A DNA stretch of 11,235 bases from an uncultured Thermomicrobiales bacterium (GCA_937891245.1 CALAGB010000196.1:1-11235); one strand, 5' to 3'. Shown: positions 1-7,438, numbered from the stretch's first letter. Notes: generated from the sequence alone by a model not told the origin. Program-made: numbers and translations.

Positions 1-1
1 T

Positions 2-793
2 GGAGGGCTGATCGGCGGTCTTATCGTGGTTGGCGGCGCCGAGGCACAGTACCGCGTCCTCTACCTGAGCGCGGCCAGTGGCATCGCCATCGCCGGAGCG
101 CTTGTCTTTCTGCTCGTCCATCCGCCACGACGGCACGACGCTCCGGCACGGGCAGGCGGCGCTGCCAGCGTGGGGAGCTGGCGCGATGTGTTGAGTGATC
201 GTCGCTTTATGTACAGCCAGATCGTGATGTTCATCCTGCTGGCCGGTCTGACGCAACTGCAAGTGAGCGCGCCGCCGTATCTGCGGGCGCAGGCACACCT
301 CGACGAAGCGCTGATCGGCTTCCTCTTCACAATCAACACGATCATCGTGGTGGTGGCGCAGCTCTGGGTCGCGCGGAAGATCGCGCCTTGGGGACGCGGC
401 GTAACGCTGGCGGTGGCCGGACTCTTCTGGGCGGTCGCTTACGCGCTGATCGGCGCCAGTGTCTGGTCGAATCTGTTGCCGTTCGCGGCCATCGTCGTCT
501 ACACCATGGGTGAGATGGTCTTCATGCCGACCTCAGGCGTGATCACCGTCGAGCTGGCACCGGAGCACCTGCGTGGTCGCTACCTCGCCTTCGGCAGCGT
601 CATCTGGGGCAGTTCCTACGGTCTGGCATCCTGGGCCGGCGGGGCAGTATTGAGCACCGCGCACCCCGGCATGCTCTGGCCGGCGGTCATCGCCGTGCTC
701 GGCTTCGGTATCATCGGCGGTCTCTTCTACGACCGCTTCACCAGACTGCCGGCCTTAAACGCTCCACGCGTCGGCATCGCCGACTCGGACTGA
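2..793 (+). CDS. MFS transporter, C-terminal half (5' end outside window)
   Basis: The reading frame is open from the left edge (GLIGGLIVVGG...) to TGA at 791-793, so the gene begins upstream of the window. About 263 residues are visible and contain some seven hydrophobic membrane segments: a tail of one near LSAASGIAIAGALVFLLV, then FMYSQIVMFILLAGL, ALIGFLFTINTIIVVVAQL, VTLAVAGLFWAVAYALIG, LLPFAAIVVYTMGEMVFM, YLAFGSVIWGSSYGLASW and PAVIAVLGFGIIGGLFY. A basic loop of about 50 residues after the first of these fits the central loop between the two six-helix bundles of the major facilitator superfamily. The stretch ELAPEHLRGRYLAF is typical of the TM10-TM11 turn in drug/H+ antiporter-like MFS proteins (MdtH/YfcA-like permeases). 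An in-frame GTG at 26 is not a believable start because it would cut off the N-terminal bundle. The substrate is unknown and an efflux role is only a guess. The gene converges on the ATPase gene at 866-1966. Confidence 0.85.
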   Translation, partial: GGLIGGLIVVGGAEAQYRVLYLSAASGIAIAGALVFLLVHPPRRHDAPARAGGAASVGSWRDVLSDRRFMYSQIVMFILLAGLTQLQVSAPPYLRAQAHLDEALIGFLFTINTIIVVVAQLWVARKIAPWGRGVTLAVAGLFWAVAYALIGASVWSNLLPFAAIVVYTMGEMVFMPTSGVITVELAPEHLRGRYLAFGSVIWGSSYGLASWAGGAVLSTAHPGMLWPAVIAVLGFGIIGGLFYDRFTRLPALNAPRVGIADSD

Positions 794-796
794 TGG

Positions 797-860
797 ATTG
801 CCTCGCGCGGAGACGCAGAATTCTAACCTAGAGAACCTCTGCGTCTCCGCGCGAGGCAAT
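797..860. terminator. Long perfect inverted repeat between convergent genes, probable bidirectional terminator
   Basis: Positions 797-819 (ATTGCCTCGCGC...GCAGA) and 838-860 are perfect reverse complements over 23 nt, with an 18-nt loop. The repeat fills almost the whole gap between the MFS stop (793) and the stop of the minus-strand ATPase (866). Neither side has a proper T-run, so it is not a textbook intrinsic terminator, but a 23-bp GC-rich stem would block readthrough or protect 3' ends in both directions. Its CTCTGCGTCTCCGCG core resembles a dispersed repeat seen in many GC-rich genomes (from memory, not searched), and a diverged relative lies at 7658-7722. Confidence 0.75.
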
Positions 861-865
861 CGTCC

Positions 866-1966
<1,101 letters not shown>

Positions 1967-2044
1967 TACTCTTCCTCTCGCGACGGCATGTCCGTGTGCT
2001 CGATATCGCAAAGAACGCGCCTCGCCTCGGCGAAGAGTTCGCGC

Positions 2045-2305
2045 TCATGAGTGTTCGCGCGTCACCGCCTGATTTCGCTCACGCAAGCGTGACAGCACGC
2101 CCCCAAACGACACGATCGCCCAGACGCCTTCGAGCAACACGAAGCCCCATTGCCGGCCTTGCAACGCCAGCACGGCAAGAATTGCCGAGCCGACAAGATT
2201 GAGCAATAAATACGTGAAGGAGCGCTGGTCAAGCCCACGCAACTGGGCAAAACAGAACGCCCCGAGAATCATCAACGCTCCAGCAATCTGGAACAGTTGG
2301 CTCAT
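2045..2305 (-). CDS. Small CBU_0592-like integral membrane protein
   Basis: An 86-aa protein with three hydrophobic segments (about residues 5-21, 31-49 and 53-71) and a short charged C-terminus (RLRERNQAVTREHS). The patterns QIAGALMILGAF, YLLLNLVGSAILAVLAL and WGFVLLEGVWAIVS fit the small bacterial family named CBU_0592, whose function is unknown. The call rests on remembered family pattern, not on a search. The ATG at 2305 follows a GAGAGGA about 12 nt upstream, a slightly long spacing; the SDR gene ends only 27 nt before it, so it is probably part of the same transcript. I see no catalytic residue or ligand motif. A helper role in the membrane for the neighbouring enzymes is possible but unsupported. 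Confidence 0.75.
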   Translation of the reverse strand: MSQLFQIAGALMILGAFCFAQLRGLDQRSFTYLLLNLVGSAILAVLALQGRQWGFVLLEGVWAIVSFGGVLSRLRERNQAVTREHS

Positions 2306-2332
2306 ATCGTTCTAGTATCCTCTCGTGCACGC

Positions 2333-3109
2333 TTAGCGCGCAAGTTGACCGCCGTCCATCACCAGCGCACTGCCGGTCATGAAGGCGGCGTCAGCGGAGG
2401 CGAGATAGAGCGCCGCCGCCGCGATTTCATCGGTCGTCGCCAGGCGTTGCAACGGATGCCGTGCTTCCAGCGCCCGACGGGCCGCCGCCGGATCGTCATT
2501 CTGTTCCAGCAGTCGCCCAACCCAGGGGCTATCGACCGTGCCCGGACAGATACAGTTGCACCGGACGCCTTGCCCGGCATACTCGGTTGCGACCTGCTTG
2601 GTCAGCGTAATGACCGCGCCCTTGCTGGCGCAGTACGCCGCGCGCTTCGGCACACCTACCAGGCCGAGCGCCGAGGCGATGTTAATGATAACGCCCTCAC
2701 CCCGCTCCAACATCCCCGGCAATACGGCGCGCGTGCAGAGATAGACACCACGCACATTCACCGCGAAGACGCGATCCCATTCGTCCGGTTCACACTCGAG
2801 AATGCTCTTGCTGGTGCCGATTCCGGCGTTATTCACCAGAATATCGATGCGTCCGAAGCGCGCCTGCGCTCGCTCGACCATCGCCTGCACGTCATCTTCG
2901 TCGCGAACATCCGTCCGCAGCGCCAGCGTGTCACCGCCGGCCAGCCGCGCCGTCTCCTCTACGTTTTCCAGCGTCCGGCTCGCCGCAACGACCCGCGCGC
3001 CCTCCCGTGCGAACCGCACCGCGATCGCTCGTCCGATTCCCGAGCCGGCCCCGGTGACAAGCGCCACCTTACCTGCGAGTTTGCCGTTGTTTGGTGGAGT
3101 CTCAACCAT
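2333..3109 (-). CDS. SDR-family NAD(P)-dependent oxidoreductase
   Basis: A 258-aa classical short-chain dehydrogenase/reductase. The Rossmann-fold cofactor motif TGAGSGIG is at residues 19-26, NNAG at 93-96, and the catalytic tetrad is Asn118, Ser146, Tyr159 and Lys163 (YCASK). The PG motif after the sixth strand (CICPGTVDSP, about 187-195) and the C-terminal MTGSALVMDGGQ are also typical. An arginine (R45, in AASR) at the end of the second beta strand, instead of an acidic residue, suggests NADP(H) preference; this is an inference from known SDR rules. The start ATG at 3109 has AGGAGC 6 nt upstream. The LLM-oxidoreductase stop codon TAA (3123-3121) directly precedes that ribosome-binding site, leaving 11 nt between the genes, so translation is probably coupled. 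The likely role is oxidation of a hydroxyl or reduction of a carbonyl on the substrate handled by the cluster. The substrate is not identifiable; 3-oxoacyl reductase-like or glucose-dehydrogenase-like activity are equally possible. Confidence 0.93.
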   Translation of the reverse strand: MVETPPNNGKLAGKVALVTGAGSGIGRAIAVRFAREGARVVAASRTLENVEETARLAGGDTLALRTDVRDEDDVQAMVERAQARFGRIDILVNNAGIGTSKSILECEPDEWDRVFAVNVRGVYLCTRAVLPGMLERGEGVIINIASALGLVGVPKRAAYCASKGAVITLTKQVATEYAGQGVRCNCICPGTVDSPWVGRLLEQNDDPAAARRALEARHPLQRLATTDEIAAAALYLASADAAFMTGSALVMDGGQLAR

Positions 3110-3120
3110 GAATTGCTCCT

Positions 3121-4068
3121 TTAAGCGCCCGCACCACCAAGCGCAGCCAGAATCCGGCAGAGCCGCGCCTCTTCGTCCGCCGGGTCATCCGCCGGATAGA
3201 GCGTGATGAGCAGTTCGTCGATACCGCCGGAGAAGGCGGCATTCAGGCGCGAGCGCACCTCGGCATCGTCGCCCCAGACGACCAGATGATCGAGCAGTTC
3301 GTCCGAGACGGCGCCGCTTGCGCCGACCGGATAGCCGGCATCGGCGAACATGCGCGCATAGAAGGTCAGTCGCCCGTAGTTCTCCAGCCGCGGACGAGAG
3401 ACTCGCCGCATGACGTCGCGCTCCGCGACCATGGCGACCGGGATGTGTGCGATCATGCGCGGCGCCGGACGACCCGCCTCGATTGCCGCCTCGCGCATCG
3501 CCGGCCCGGCCGTTTGACGCAGGTAATCGAGCGGGCAGACCCAGGAGATGGCACCGTCGGCCAACTCACCGGCCAGCCGGAAGGCGTTCTGGCGCAGCGC
3601 CGAGATGTAGAGCGGCAGGTCAGCCGGCGCGTTCAGATCGGGATGCACGTTATAGTAGCGGCCCTCGAAATCGACATGCCCGTCGCGGAGCAACCCGCGC
3701 AGCACGGTCAAGTATTCGCGCAAATGATCGAGCGGCTTGCCCATCGGGATACCGAAGGAGCCCTCGATCGTCGGGCGATGGCTCGGCCCAATGCCAAAGC
3801 GCAACCGCCCCGGCGTGATCTGATCGAGCGCCAGCGCCTGGCTCGCCAGCATCACCGGGTGACGCGGATAGGTCGGCACGATCGCCGTACCAAGTACGAC
3901 GTCATCGGTTGTCGCCAATCCCGCCGCGAAATAAGTGAGCGGATCGGGCGCAGTCCGCCCGGTCGTCGCCCAGAGCATCGGCACTCCCAGCGCCGCCGCC
4001 CGTTTAATCGCGTCCAGCGCCCCGCTAGAATTGCTCTTATCGACGAGGTCGAGTCCGATACGTGGCAT
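3121..4068 (-). CDS. LLM-class flavin/F420-dependent oxidoreductase
   Basis: A 315-aa luciferase-like monooxygenase-fold (TIM barrel) enzyme. Diagnostic stretches are VVLGTAIVPTYPRHPVMLA (strand 3 region), the QALALDQITPGRLRFGIGPSH turn, YLTVLRGLLRDGHVDFEGRYY, and DLPLYISALRQNAFRLAGELADGAI. The GIGPSH motif and overall pattern are closest, from memory, to the F420-dependent MSMEG_4879-like group, so reduced F420 rather than FMN is the likelier hydride donor; this is inferred. The start is ATG at 4068 (MPRIGLDLVDK), with GGAGGG 6-11 nt upstream. The frame stays open to 4191, but that extension reads through an intergenic hairpin repeat and encodes low-complexity sequence, so it is rejected. 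The ribosome-binding site itself sits in the edge of that repeat. The gene is followed after 11 nt by the SDR gene. Two redox enzymes in one transcript suggest sequential steps on one compound, which is not shown. Confidence 0.88.
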   Translation of the reverse strand: MPRIGLDLVDKSNSSGALDAIKRAAALGVPMLWATTGRTAPDPLTYFAAGLATTDDVVLGTAIVPTYPRHPVMLASQALALDQITPGRLRFGIGPSHRPTIEGSFGIPMGKPLDHLREYLTVLRGLLRDGHVDFEGRYYNVHPDLNAPADLPLYISALRQNAFRLAGELADGAISWVCPLDYLRQTAGPAMREAAIEAGRPAPRMIAHIPVAMVAERDVMRRVSRPRLENYGRLTFYARMFADAGYPVGASGAVSDELLDHLVVWGDDAEVRSRLNAAFSGGIDELLITLYPADDPADEEARLCRILAALGGAGA

Positions 4069-4073
4069 GGACG

Positions 4074-4115
4074 GCCCTCCCCCTAGCCCCCTCTCTCCAT
4101 TCTGGGAGAGGGGGG
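4074..4115. repeat. Pyrimidine/purine-rich hairpin repeat, left member of an inverted pair
   Basis: CCCCCTCTC (4087-4095) plus CC (4097-4098) pairs with GGGAGAGGGGG (4104-4114), leaving one bulged T and a 5-nt loop. The flank CCTCCCCCTAG just outside it matches the flank of the hairpin at 4201-4250 when that one is read on the other strand. The sequence lies directly upstream of the LLM gene start at 4068 and supplies its ribosome-binding site. Repeats of the form CCCCTCTCCC...GGGAGAGGGG are common dispersed elements in GC-rich genomes (recalled, not searched). Confidence 0.7.
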
Positions 4116-4198
4116 ATCTTGTGCGAACGTATGTGCGTTCCTTCTGCGTGTCACCGCCCGAACGACTGACGAGGTTCACATCTCCGTTCAATCGAGAC

Positions 4199-4252
4199 TG
4201 CCCTCTCCCGGGGCACCCGCGAGCGGGTCGGGGAGAGGGGCCGGGGGTGAGC
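4199..4252. repeat. Two-tier hairpin repeat, right member of an inverted pair
   Basis: The outer stem is CCCTCTCCC (4201-4209) with GGGAGAGGG (4231-4239). The inner stem is ACCCGC (4215-4220) with GCGGGT (4223-4228). The CCGGGGGTGAGC flank on the right corresponds, inverted, to the GGCCCTCCCCCTAG flank of the hairpin at 4074-4115. It starts 12 nt after the amidohydrolase stop codon (TAG, 4266-4264), so it can act as that gene's terminator or as an attenuating stem before the LLM gene. About 80 nt of unremarkable sequence separate the two hairpins. Confidence 0.75.
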
Positions 4253-4263
4253 GCTAGGCTCGG

Positions 4264-5862
4264 CTACCCTTCATACACCGTCTCGCCTCCAATGATCGTC
4301 CGGCTGATCTTGATATCGCTCAGGTGTGCCGGATCGACCGAGCGCGGGTCCTCTTCGAGGACGGCAAAATCCGCGAGCATGCCCGGCTTGAGCTGCCCCT
4401 TGTCGTGCTCCTCGAAGGTCGCGTAGGCGCCGGCCACGGTGTAGAGCGGCAACGCTTCATCGACCGAGATCGCTTCCTCCAGCGCGTAGGAGCGGCCGCT
4501 GCCGGTCCGCTCGGTGACGGCGACCTGGATGCTCTTGAGCGGTTCGAACGACGAGACCGGGCAGTCGGACGAGAAGGCGATCCGAATACCGGCGTCAAGC
4601 AGGCTGCGGAAGGGATAGGTAAGCTGTATCCGCTCCATACCCAGATGCCGGATGAAGCCGTCGCCATATTCGGTGATAAAGATCGGCTGTGTGATCGCCA
4701 TGACATGCATCTTTGCGATGCGATCGATGAGATCGGGCCGGAGGATGCCGCAATGCTCGATACGCAGCCGGTGATCGGCTTTCGGTAGGCGATCGAGCGC
4801 CTTCTGGTAGGCATCGAGCACCATTTCGATGCCGCGATCGCCGATGGCATGAACTGCTATCTGGAAACCGGCCGAGTGCGCCTGCCAGACGTAGTTATCG
4901 AGGTCTTCCTGCGGCATCATCGTCAGACCGAGGTTGTCATCGCGCGGATCTTCGAAGAACGGTTGTGTGACGGCGGCGGTGCGGCCGATCAGGCTGCCGT
5001 CGATGAAGAGTTTTACCGGCCCGACACGCAGCCGGTTGTCACCAAAGCCCTGCTTGATACCGAGTCCGAGCAGATGCGGCAGCAAGTTTTCGCGAATCAT
5101 CATCGACGTGCGCAGCTTCAGCTTGCCCTCGCGTACGGCCCGCTGATAGGCCGCGATCGCCTCCGGCTCCGAGCCGCTGGCATCCTGGCTCGAGGTGATC
5201 CCGGCCGCGATATAGGCATCGTTGCAGCGTTGCAGCGCCGCGACGTGATCGTCGACGGTTGGATCGGGGATGATCTTGCGCACCAACTGCTGCGCCGATT
5301 CCTGTAAGAGGCCGGTCAGTTCGCCCTGCTCATCCTTCATCAGGTGGCCGCCCATCGGATCGGGCGTGTCGCGCGTGACACCGGCCATCTTCAACGCCAG
5401 CGTGTTGACGACGCTCATGTGGCCGGAGCCGTTGACGATGATGACCGGATGATCGGGCGCGACCGCATCGAGATCCTGGCGCGTCGGATGTCGCTTCTCA
5501 TCGAGCTTGTTGTCGTCGTAGCCGCGCCCCTGAATCCAGCTGCCCGGCGGAGTTGTCTTTACGCGCTCGGCAACGTTCTGCTTGATCTGCTCGATCGAGC
5601 GGACGTCGGGATAGCCCGCCTGTACCTGCCCCAGCGTGGTGCCGAAGTTGATCATGTGATTGTGGGCCTCGTTCAGACCCGGCAGGCAGAAGTGACCGCC
5701 AAGGTCGATCGTCCGAAAGCCGCGCGGCAAAGCATCTTCGACCATCTGCCGCGAGCCGGTGGCGACAATGCGATCGCCGATCACGCCCACCGCCTCGACC
5801 GACGGCTCGGCCGGATTCATCGTCAGGATCGTACCGTTGCGAACCACGAACGCATCCGCCAT
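4264..5862 (-). CDS. YtcJ-like metal-dependent amidohydrolase (Amidohydro_3)
   Basis: A 532-aa member of the amidohydrolase superfamily, close to YtcJ and N-substituted formamide deformylase-type enzymes. These hydrolyse C-N or C-O bonds with one or two metal ions in a TIM barrel. Visible ligands are His67 and His69 (EAHNHM), Lys284 (GPVKLFIDGS), His338 (AVHAIGDRG), His370 (RIEHCG) and Asp433 (FSSDCPV). The barrel is flanked by the usual small beta domain, built from the N-terminus (VVRNGTILTMNP) and the C-terminus (GQLKPGMLADFAVLEEDP). Its length is normal for YtcJ proteins (about 530-550 aa) and no signal peptide is visible, so it is cytoplasmic. The start ATG at 5862 has GGGAGGA about 5 nt upstream. 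It is the promoter-proximal gene of the minus-strand cluster, with a candidate promoter at 5907-5935. A repeat-filled gap of 195 nt separates it from the LLM gene, so co-transcription is possible but not certain. The substrate is unknown. Confidence 0.92.
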   Translation of the reverse strand: MADAFVVRNGTILTMNPAEPSVEAVGVIGDRIVATGSRQMVEDALPRGFRTIDLGGHFCLPGLNEAHNHMINFGTTLGQVQAGYPDVRSIEQIKQNVAERVKTTPPGSWIQGRGYDDNKLDEKRHPTRQDLDAVAPDHPVIIVNGSGHMSVVNTLALKMAGVTRDTPDPMGGHLMKDEQGELTGLLQESAQQLVRKIIPDPTVDDHVAALQRCNDAYIAAGITSSQDASGSEPEAIAAYQRAVREGKLKLRTSMMIRENLLPHLLGLGIKQGFGDNRLRVGPVKLFIDGSLIGRTAAVTQPFFEDPRDDNLGLTMMPQEDLDNYVWQAHSAGFQIAVHAIGDRGIEMVLDAYQKALDRLPKADHRLRIEHCGILRPDLIDRIAKMHVMAITQPIFITEYGDGFIRHLGMERIQLTYPFRSLLDAGIRIAFSSDCPVSSFEPLKSIQVAVTERTGSGRSYALEEAISVDEALPLYTVAGAYATFEEHDKGQLKPGMLADFAVLEEDPRSVDPAHLSDIKISRTIIGGETVYEG

Positions 5863-5906
5863 TTCGTCCTCCCACGACTCATAGAAGCAGCAACCTCATG
5901 CGCTGC

Positions 5907-5935
5907 ACGATAGCCTCAAGTGAGGGGAGCGTCAA
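5907..5935 (-). promoter_or_regulatory. Candidate sigma70-type promoter for the YtcJ-like amidohydrolase
   Basis: On the minus strand, TTGACG (5935-5930, five of six consensus bases) is followed by exactly 17 nt and then TATCGT (5912-5907, four of six). Transcription would start near 5900 and give a leader of about 38 nt before the ATG at 5862. This is the best -35/-10 match I found in the window; whether it is active is inferred. Confidence 0.55.
5914..5925. promoter_or_regulatory. Palindrome CCTCAAGTGAGG in the promoter spacer, possible operator
   Basis: A 5-bp inverted repeat (CCTCA / TGAGG) around a 2-nt centre lies wholly between the -35 and -10 boxes at 5930-5935 and 5907-5912. A repressor bound there would block RNA polymerase. 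Short palindromes occur by chance and no regulator gene lies beside it, so the operator reading is tentative. Confidence 0.3.
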
Positions 5936-6005
5936 ATGATCGATGGAGTTGGTTTGTTGCGTCCGCTAGCATGATGCATGGGCTGGCTAAGTGAAGGGGA
6001 GCGCT

Positions 6006-6046
6006 GTGGTGATCCCGGGCGTCATTGTCGCCCGACGTCCGCCCGG
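6006..6046 (+). repeat. Partial copy of the 6050-6138 repeat arm
   Basis: GTGGTGATCC at 6006 recurs at 6056. Over 41 nt this stretch matches the right arm read on the minus strand at about 35 positions. It ends in CCCGGG and can form its own stem (CCCGGGCG...CGCCCGGG, 6014-6046). It lies in the same direction as the left arm and 50 nt before it, so the element is built from at least three copies of one module. Confidence 0.7.
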
Positions 6047-6049
6047 GTG

Positions 6050-6138
6050 ACGATGGTGGTGATCCGAACGTCGTCGGCGCCCGAGGTCCGCCCGGCGATA
6101 AATGCCCGGGCTCGCAGGCGAAGTCCACTAAAGGGACT
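6050..6138 (+). repeat. Left arm of a large imperfect inverted repeat
   Basis: These 89 nt match the reverse complement of 6321-6410 at 83 of 90 aligned positions (six substitutions, one 1-nt gap). Inside the arm are two small stems: GCCCGG...CCGGGC around CGATAAATGC, and AGTCC...GGACT (6122-6138) around a short loop. The same stems appear in the right arm, the second with a compensatory base change. No good coding frame runs through it. Confidence 0.88.
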
Positions 6139-6320
6139 GGGTCTGTTGTGCACGCACTCGTCGAGATAATTCCGCTCTATGTCGGCATATTGCGCTTTTG
6201 CGCAGTTCAGTCTGTGCCCCATCGTTTCTTTGACCCTATGCAGCACAGATTAAAGATGGTTCTCTATAGATCAGAATAACGACAAGAACGTCTACTCATC
6301 CTTCGAACGTACGCCAGCTC
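6139..6320. other. Core of the inverted-repeat element, no gene seen
   Basis: The 182 nt between the two arms are clearly poorer in GC than their surroundings. They contain stretches such as TTAAAGATGG and TCTCTATAGATCAGAATAACG. Short open frames of 60-85 codons cross it but lack a ribosome-binding site and any recognisable protein pattern. There is no transposase, so if this is a mobile element it is a non-autonomous one. The rest of the 678-nt gap (5936-6005 and 6411-6540) shows nothing further that I can support apart from the start region of the lipoprotein gene. Confidence 0.5.
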
Positions 6321-6410
6321 AGCCCCTTCAGTGGGCTTCGCCTGCGAGCCCGGCCATTTATCGCCGGGCGGGCGTCGGGCGCCGACGACGTTCGGGATCA
6401 CCACCATCGT
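6321..6410 (-). repeat. Right arm of a large imperfect inverted repeat
   Basis: This is the minus-strand partner of 6050-6138, with 83 of 90 aligned positions identical. The terminal hairpin AGCCC...GGGCT (6337-6321 on the minus strand) corresponds to AGTCC...GGACT of the left arm: the T-A pair has become C-G, so pairing is kept. The arm ends 130 nt before the lipoprotein start and could form either a cruciform with the left arm or a local multi-stem structure. Confidence 0.88.
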
Positions 6411-6540
6411 TCGTTACGCGACGGTCGGTCGGACCGCCATGTTCGAGGCTATCACCTTCATCTTGTTCGCGATGGTGTACGATGGAAGAGAATGAGAATA
6501 CGCGGCGCATCGTGCCATATTCAAAATAGGACTTGTTACG

Positions 6541-7365
6541 ATGGTAACGAGGTTAGCCGGCGTCGTCATCATCCTATCGTTGAGCCTGCTGCTCACCGCC
6601 TGCGGGCAGGTCGGTCCGAGCGCGTCCGCGCCCGGTGCAGGTCGATACCAGGTGACTGGCGCCCCTGCTCAAGCCGCCGCGACCGGCAGCGGGCCAAGTT
6701 GGGCGCTCTCCGCAAGCCCGACGGAAGATACGAATTCTCCCGTGAAACTCGCTATGAGCGCCGCCGTCGTCTACGCGAAATCGACGATGCACGCCACACA
6801 TCCGACCGTGGCCGAAGCCAAGCAAGATCTGTTCGATCCGGCTGATCCCAACAGCACGGTCTGGATCGTGCATTTGGTCGGCGATACGTTTCAATTGCCG
6901 CCCTGCCCGCCCAGCACCCCGCAAACGACTTACACGCGCACCTGTGGCAGCGGCACGGAGGCGCAACTCGGACTTCGCATCAGCGATCTCAAAGTCGTCT
7001 ATGACGAAGTCTATTCGTCCGGCACACCGACCGCTCAACGACCGATCACGCTCCCGCCGAACGCGAAACTCCCGACGCGCGAGGCTGCCATCGAAGCTGC
7101 TTTAGGCGGCGCGCCGGTTGACGGCGATTCTCCGCACATTGTGTCCATTGATCTGATCCTCGCCGCGCAAGCGCCGGAGCTCCAAAACGTCCCACCCGAC
7201 ACCCCCATCTGGCGCATCAGCCTCGATCACGGCCAATTCGAGCATTCGTGTCCCCCGAATGCTCCGCCTTCCAACTGCGGGTCGACATCCACGACGATGT
7301 GGATCGAAGCGATAACGGGGATGTTGCGCGCGCAGTCCTACCCCATGGCGACGCCGACGCCATAG
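6541..7365 (+). CDS. Secreted lipoprotein of unknown function with duplicated Cys module
   Basis: A 274-aa protein with a type II signal peptide: M-V-T-R, a hydrophobic core (LAGVVIILSLSLLL) and the lipobox LTAC, making Cys21 the lipidated residue. A flexible, Ala/Gly/Ser/Pro-rich linker (about 22-65) follows. Two similar modules can be seen. Residues 106-160 and 222-267 both run W-x8-F-x3/4-C-P-P...C-G-S, with cysteines 122/135 and 237/246. Each is preceded by a PT-x-x-A-A/E helix (PTVAEAKQDL, 88-97; PTREAAIEAAL, 178-188). The helix-plus-strand layout recalls PepSY-like domains of lipoproteins and anti-sigma partners, but I do not recognise the family. The paired cysteines could form one disulfide per module. 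The ATG at 6541 is fixed by the signal peptide; AGGA lies about 9 nt upstream. A truncated sigma-factor gene follows after 73 nt on the same strand, which hints at an old regulatory pairing. Confidence 0.8.
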   Translation: MVTRLAGVVIILSLSLLLTACGQVGPSASAPGAGRYQVTGAPAQAAATGSGPSWALSASPTEDTNSPVKLAMSAAVVYAKSTMHATHPTVAEAKQDLFDPADPNSTVWIVHLVGDTFQLPPCPPSTPQTTYTRTCGSGTEAQLGLRISDLKVVYDEVYSSGTPTAQRPITLPPNAKLPTREAAIEAALGGAPVDGDSPHIVSIDLILAAQAPELQNVPPDTPIWRISLDHGQFEHSCPPNAPPSNCGSTSTTMWIEAITGMLRAQSYPMATPTP

Positions 7366-7438
7366 TTCTCCAAAATCTCGCCACTTCCCCCTGTAACATC
7401 CGGCACCCTTCCGGGTTCTTGTTTGCGGGAGGTACGTG

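Noticed and set aside
2297..3124. 275-codon open frame on the plus strand opposite the SDR gene
   Set aside because: A shadow of the SDR gene, whose catalytic tetrad and cofactor motif are intact on the other strand; the shadow protein has no domain-like features.
4069..4191. N-terminal extension of the LLM oxidoreductase to an upstream ATG at 4191
   Set aside because: The extra 41 codons read through a hairpin repeat and give low-complexity sequence; the family-like protein begins at 4068 with a ribosome-binding site.
5916..6279. Overlapping 60-85 codon frames on both strands in the repeat region
   Set aside because: They run through the inverted-repeat arms, lack ribosome-binding sites and show no recognisable protein pattern.
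7392..7397. TGTAAC as the -35 box of an ECF-type autoregulated promoter before the sigma remnant
   Set aside because: TGTAAC is a known ECF -35 form (as for sigma-X of Bacillus), but no CGAC-like -10 follows at 16-17 nt, and a 6-nt match alone is weak.
7407..7418. CCCTTCCGGGTT recurring at about 9378-9389, possible shared operator
   Set aside because: The match is only 12 nt, and at 9378-9389 it covers the ribosome-binding site of the small gene on the other strand; coincidence is more likely.
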